Below, one piece after another: positions 58,547-64,000 of a DNA stretch of 64,000 nucleotides (position 1 is its first letter; each line of letters begins with the position of its first letter). The translations under genes were made by a program, and so were the position numbers. Origin of the DNA: Meandrina meandrites (lineage: Eukaryota; Cnidaria; Anthozoa; Scleractinia; Meandrinidae); the NCBI GenBank assembly GCA_963693305.1, contig OY855905.1:21759437-21823436 (forward strand). Direction: 5' to 3'. The notes under the pieces are model-generated. The model ran no database searches. It saw only the letters and a program-made list of their open reading frames with translations, and was not told where the DNA came from.

Positions 58547-58684
58547 TACCGCAAGAGGAAAGAAATACTGCGCATACCGACAGTTGGAACTTGAAACAAA
58601 ACAAAACAAAAAAAATCCATTCTATAATTTCTGTAATTGTTACTCCTGGCACGAAAGTACATGTATTTACAACAAAACGCGTTG

Positions 58685-61600
58685 TCATTTCTTTTCTTTT
58701 TCCTTGTCTTTGCTGGACTCCTCGTCCATGGGCTCATCCTGGTCCTTGCCTTCGTCACTGTCCTGCTGAGCAAGGGACACCATGACCTTTTGAATGGCCT
58801 CACTGCTGGGATCCACGCCAGGTAACGTACTTAGCACGTTCTTGATGAAGTCCGGATCGGACATGACCCCTGTGATGTCTTGTGTGTCATCCCCCTGAAA
58901 GTAACGATAGTGAAAGTAAAGATTGCCCGCAAGGGATAAGCTTAATTTGTCACGCAGTCAGAAGCGTTGTGTGACGACCCAAATAACGACTGTGAAGGGG
59001 CTAGTGTTTACTAAGCTCAACTCACTCTTAGGCGCTTTATCGACCCAACACTTCAGTTTGATTCAATCTCATAAAAAAGTTTTCAAGTCCAAAAACATCA
59101 CCATGCAATGTTAGATGAGCGGCTATTTCACCATTTTACGAGGCCTAAACGAGATTGTAATTTTGAATATTGGACCTGTGTATCAGTTTCCATTGCACTT
59201 GCTCCAGCTTGTTCTTCCTTCTCGCCCTGCTTCCCTGCCGAGTCCTTTTCACTGCCCCCATCAGCCACAGTCTCCGCTTCTAGATTCTGCAGTGACAGCC
59301 TCATGGCATACTCAATCTGCTGTTCCTCTGTCATGGCACTGAAGTCAAACACTGGAGTCTGCGGAGTGGACATGGATAGGGCCTGCTGGAGCATGGCTTC
59401 CTCGCTGTCGGCAATAGGAGCTTCAGGGGTGGGAGCCTCCTCCCCGCTGGCTGCCGTGACTCTGCGTGCCTCTTCCTCTTGCCGCTGTCGCTGTTCTTCC
59501 ATGGATACACGAAGGGCCTGGAATAGAAAAAGACGTCATACTTCATGTCCTCAGGTCAACATAAGAATTCTCCCAACTGGTTTCGGACATACAATTTAAA
59601 ATTAGTTAAGAGAATCGAGCTGGCTGATTCTTGAGATAACCTGCTTACTTGAGATACCTCACGAGTTCTCCAAAACAGGCGCATTCGTTTTCTATATAAA
59701 ACATTATTCGGAATTAAAATGAACCAGAGATGACGTAACGGCTTTGTTGCAAGTTGACACTCGAATGGTCTAAGTACTACTATAATTATTGTTACCTTTT
59801 TAAGTTAGGCTCGCGTTTTCACAACGCTGTGTATGTAAACGCAAGCTTGCATTTTGTTTCTTTATTTAAAATAAAGTTTATAATTAATTGGTAAGGAAAC
59901 CTAAAGGAAATGATGATGGTGATGAAAGAACCTGACATCGTAACTGTGTTATTGACATACTCGCATGCAAATGGAAGCATCTGGTCTGTTGAAAAGACTC
60001 AGGTGCATGTCTGCTGTAATCATTTAATTTGTGCTATTATTTTGTCATACATCTGACATGTTTTACATAACCACAATTTTAGAAACCCTCTAATAATAGC
60101 CACTAATGGCCGGCACCCAATCCAAGGATGGTGATAGCAGGGCTGTCAGTAAGGGCCATAGCCAGTAACACCCGTTTCAATGTTACGGTGATTGATTGGT
60201 GTTGTGTCACACTTCCATACAGAGCAAAATGCTGCGGGTGATAATTTAATGACACCCCTGGATAGCCCCCTGTCTAATCCATGTAACAGCTAACATGATC
60301 ACTCACCAATGCAAGCTCAGGATCAGAGTTAGGATCAAACCCATATTCTGAAGCATACTCCATTCCTGGAGCAGCGCCATCTTCTCCCTGCAGTATGGGT
60401 GATGAAATCAGTGCATCGGACAGCAGTGGACCTGGTGGCACTGTCACCAGGTGACACAAGTTTCCTTCCTTACCATTCAGCGTGTTGATGAATGATGTTA
60501 GCTTGTCTGAATTTGCAGTCTAAAGAAAAACAAAACGTTTACACTGCCAGCAGTAGCCAATAACACAGGGTGAAATAGAAGTTGTAAAATGTCTGATATT
60601 GTCAGACAAGTGACAGCTATTTGAAATGGCACTTCAAGCAGCAAAATTTGCTCGTCACAAAGAATAGTGTAAAAGTTTACAAGAGGCTCCATTTTACACT
60701 AGGTCATTTACGAGATACTTTACTCAGAGGTCCAGCTGCATTTGTTTATCTTTTCTTGAGCACACACTCTTAATAATATGGACACCTTGCTATAATTATG
60801 CACAGTTCACTTGAACTGACCAAACATTACTTGCATGTAGTTTCATTTCTACAAATATGTACTGGAGTCTTTCCAATGACTGTGTATTGTCAGAATACAA
60901 TGTATCATGCAGTTTCTCAAGTTACACATGTAGTTAACTAATGAAACTACAGCTTCCATCCCAGGGGGTTCTTGGGATTTTAAGTAATGGGAATGATCAA
61001 AGTATTTTGGGGGGTTTGAAATTTTCGATTTCAGGGTTTGGGTGGCTTGATTTAAGTAGGGATTTTGGGGGGTATTAAAAACAATAGAAATTCATGGTAG
61101 TGCCTTGGCTGCGTTGTTCTGCGAATAAAGTACAAACAAATATGTTTTGCTGTTGCTCATGGTATTAATGATGGTGTCGCTTTACATTGCTGTGCCATTA
61201 ATAAAACCAGTTACACAATAGTCCGCAAAGTGTTTAAATTTCTAATGTTTTTCTTTGTGCTTCTGGAAATTTTAAGGGTCAGAAATTCAGCATGGGTTTT
61301 TTTGGGGGTTATTTTTTGGTCCAGGGATTTTTTGGAGTTTTGTTGAGGCTTCAATACACATGTACATGTACCTGTACAGTTGTAGTTTGCACTGAACATT
61401 ATCTTACTTAAAATGATCAATTTATCATCTTCCTTACCTCTTCACCAAAGTTAACAATGTCAATGTTGACTTTTTCTTTTTTCAGTTTCTTGGCTAGTTT
61501 GACAAGCTAAATGAAAAATAATAGCAAAATTATCATTGACATGAAACAATACATGAAATAATTATCAATATTATTTTTGTAATAAGGGCAATCTTCACTT

Positions 61601-63216
61601 GAGTGTTGCACGTAAATCATGTTAGCTTTGGTTTGGCATTACTATACTTGGTAATTACTGTTAGTTAAAAAAGTTTGTGCCACTTTCTCATTCATTCAGC
61701 AGTAAAATTAAAGCCAATCACGATGCGCTCACAGACTTTGTCCCGTGCTTCCTGCCAGCTAAATGTATTTGTTTTGAGTTTGGATTGGTTCACTGGATTG
61801 TCTGTGTCCTATGTGATGGGCCAGATAACCTTGATTTTGTGTTAGGGCTCTCAATCAAAAATGGCTCTAATATACAACACTTTGCTACAAATTACTACAA
61901 TAATATTATTACAGCTTTAATTAATAACTAATATTATTAATAATATTATTACTATTTATAGCTGTAACAACTGTCAATAAATGTCACCATATTATAAGAC
62001 ATCAGAAGCTTATAGTTTTTTTATTTTTATCATGTATACAAATAACAACTTACTTCTTTATCATCAGATTCAACAGGACTTCCTACAAACACAACAATCC
62101 TCATCTTGTGATTTTTCCCTTGTCTGTGTTTCAACACCAACTGAAGAGAAGAAGACTTCAATCAATGATGAACTATAGTTGCTCTGAATCACTCGTTGGA
62201 AAAAGAGATTTTTTTTAACAAATTAAGGTTTATTACACAAAACATTCTACATTACAGTACTTACTAAGAACTCCATATGGTACATTACTTACACTAATAA
62301 TATTATTTATTTACAGTAGATTGCTAAGAATACATGTAGACTTAAACAGTTCTTTATATCCTTTACAGAAAAGCAAAACAAAGATGAAGAAAAAACAACT
62401 GTAAGAAGACCTTATCATAGTACCTATTTACACTAGGCTATCTACTATCTACTTTTTTACAAGTATGCTTTATCTTCAACAAAGAACAACAAAAAGGAAA
62501 AAAAAAGCAGATAACATAACATTACTAAATTACACGTGTGAACTCTTTGCAACCACTATTTTTCCTATTTTTTTAAAACCTACAGTGCGGTACTAATATA
62601 TAGCGTGAAATACATACCCCTTATTCAATGGTTTAATATATAATATCCACGGATATTTTGCAAGTTGTGTAGTATTTTTCTGAGCCCCATTGCAGTGAGG
62701 AAAAATACAAGCAATGAGTAAAATGTCCGCTCATATTATATGTTAAACCATCGACTAAGGGATTTATTATTCCATTGTTCAGGATGCTAACAAGTCAAAG
62801 TTTGGGACGTTTTCTCTGGCCCTTTTGTTGCTCTGCTTTGCGTCTGAATTTCTTCCTGTTCTACAGTGTAATAACACGTCATATTTTGCGTGTTTTCGTG
62901 ACCTAATATGGTATATGGCGCAAGAATGGAATAATAAATATATTTATATTTATCATTTTATATTTCTGTAAACTTGGATTCATTGGAAAAATATAAATTT
63001 TGGTGTCTTTCAAATGACCTTGCAAACTAATTGATTTGTCAACAAAAAGACACTATGTATGTTGACAATATTATTGCCACAACAGAATAAATTATTATAC
63101 TCACATGAGCTATTTTAACGGCTGTGAGGAATTTAATTTCTCCTTTGGATTGGACTCTGTGCAGAGAAGCCAGGATTTTGCCAACGTCTGTTGTTAAAGT
63201 GACTAGTACCTCAAGA
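58685..63216 (-). CDS. PSMD4: PSMD4 / Rpn10, 26S proteasome ubiquitin receptor, 5' end missing
   Basis: PSMD4 sits between proteasome base and lid and binds polyubiquitin. Minus-strand exons 63216-63105, 62140-62054, 61506-61438, 60519-60307, 59517-59176 and 58894-58685 give 343 residues. About the first 55-60 residues (start of the VWA domain) lie right of the window. The VWA part includes [20 protein letters not shown] and [11 protein letters not shown]. Two ubiquitin-interacting motifs follow: [15 protein letters not shown] (spanning an exon junction) and [15 protein letters not shown]. After an acidic linker comes a conserved segment [20 protein letters not shown] and a lysine-rich end (KDKEKEKK). 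The 63216 acceptor leaves one base of a split codon, so the preceding exon ends in phase 2. Identity is firm. Confidence 0.95.
58945..59001. repeat. Small hairpin repeat (GTCACGCAA family), copy 3, shortened
   Basis: TTTGTCACGCAGTC and AGAAGCGTTGTGTGACGACC, then CAAATAACGACTGTGAAGGG, parallel the two copies in KANSL3 intron 6. Most of the loop is deleted. It lies in the last PSMD4 intron. Confidence 0.6.
60960..61340 (+). repeat. G-rich low-complexity repeat in a PSMD4 intron
   Basis: GGGATTTT and TTTTGGGGGG(T) words recur irregularly (near 60973, 61009, 61060, 61296, 61324) between AT-rich stretches. The origin is unclear. Confidence 0.45.
62615..62940 (+). repeat. Hairpin-headed repeat family, copy 4
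   Basis: CTTATTCAATGG, ATATAATATCCACGGATATT and TAGTATTTTTCTGAGCCCC, then the answering GAGGAAAAATAC, GTCCGCTCATATTATATG and CCATCGACTAAG, match the head at 32655. The body has TTTTGTTGCTCTGC and CACGTCATATTTTGCGTG. It lies in a PSMD4 intron and looks like the most diverged copy. Confidence 0.7.
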
Positions 63217-64000
63217 CTGGGAAAAAAGCAGTATGTTATTTATTTCACTTTAGAAAACACTGTAAAAACAGAAATTTGTACAAGAAAGAAATTTGACTTG
63301 TCAATTCCAATCAATGGACACACATATGACGATTTTCCGAAGATTTCCGACCATTTTGTGAAGATTTTCAAAATGTTGTCCGGTGGTCATACAACTGTTT
63401 CCCAAAAATTTCCAAAGATTTTCGAAAATTGCCAAGGAAGATCTGAAGATGTTTTGACTTAATATTGATAAACTTTGGCTCATTCAGCATTGAAACATGG
63501 CAAACTCATCAGCAAACGTGACGAAATTGATATCATCACATGTACAGATATGATTTTTCTTAGCAAGAAAAATCCTGGCTGGTAATTCACTCTAGTAATT
63601 GTAATAGTCATTGGTAGTTATGTTGTTGTTTAAAATGATTTCAAACTTGTATGGTTTGCACTTTGCTTTGTTTTAGGATTATGGTAATAAATCTGGAACA
63701 AAGGAAAATCCAAATCAAACCAATTTGAAATCATTTTGACCTAAATTTCACTACAACAGATATAAGATTTCTTTGTATTCTCGATCTCACGAAGTTTATG
63801 TGAATGCACCAATCAATATGAAACTTTGATATCCACCCCACACCCCAAATTCTCAGCCCCTGTTCAAAGAGGAACAGAAGATAAAACAGAAGTATATTTC
63901 TTTTCAGGAAATATAATCTAACTGTAATTTGCCTATTGGATTGCACACTATCCAGAGTATTCTATATAGTCTTAAGGTGGCTCGAAGGGGTTTAGATATT
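63217..64000. other. PSMD4 intron running to the window edge
   Basis: AT-rich sequence upstream of the 63216 acceptor. No preceding exon for the VWA N-terminus was found here, so it probably lies beyond the window. CGAAGATTTCCGACCATTTT / CAAAGATTTTCGAAAATTGC near 63340-63432 look like weak internal repeats. Confidence 0.5.

Noticed and set aside
59108..59599. 163-codon plus-strand open frame
   Set aside because: It is the antisense shadow of a PSMD4 exon.

Overview
The window looks like nuclear DNA of an invertebrate animal, most likely an anthozoan cnidarian such as a stony coral. This is inferred from metazoan genes with many short exons, GT-AG introns, a C-type lectin/PAN secreted protein, an MMP, tRNA-derived SINE heads and dense small palindromic DNA elements. 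No species can be named from the sequence alone.

Layout. (1) 679-7152 (+): 3' part of KANSL3, the NSL histone acetyltransferase complex subunit; its 5' exons lie left of the window. (2) 7153-20705: a gene-poor stretch holding small DNA transposons, a duplicated cis-element cassette and two weak candidate coding regions (9350-10709 + and 10828-10991 -). (3) 20706-27179 (+): a complete four-exon secreted matrix metalloproteinase with a hemopexin propeller but no cysteine switch. (4) 27180-31488: repeats, a small cysteine-rich terminal exon and a TATA/CCAAT promoter-like segment. (5) 31489-35312 (-): a secreted C-type lectin with a C-terminal PAN/apple-like domain. (6) 36349-40395 (+): TTC33, with one GC-AG intron and a nest of transposons in intron 1. 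(7) 43957-52973 (-): complete nine-exon adducin. (8) 52974-58500: intergenic. (9) 58685-63216 (-): PSMD4 (Rpn10), lacking only its 5' exon(s), which lie beyond the right edge.

The genes are unrelated housekeeping and extracellular genes; nothing suggests an operon or shared pathway. KANSL3 acts in chromatin, PSMD4 captures ubiquitin at the proteasome, adducin caps actin and links it to spectrin, and the MMP and lectin are secreted.

The most structured material outside the genes is transposon-derived. Several elements were delimited by eye with terminal inverted repeats and target-site duplications: two hAT-like elements with 5-bp duplications, a 608-bp near-palindrome with an 8-bp duplication, a 1150-bp element with a 7-bp duplication holding two later insertions, and a four-copy family with a hairpin head. 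Exon boundaries were read by hand from splice signals, reading phase and family similarity. No database search or folding program was run. Comparisons with human proteins are from memory.
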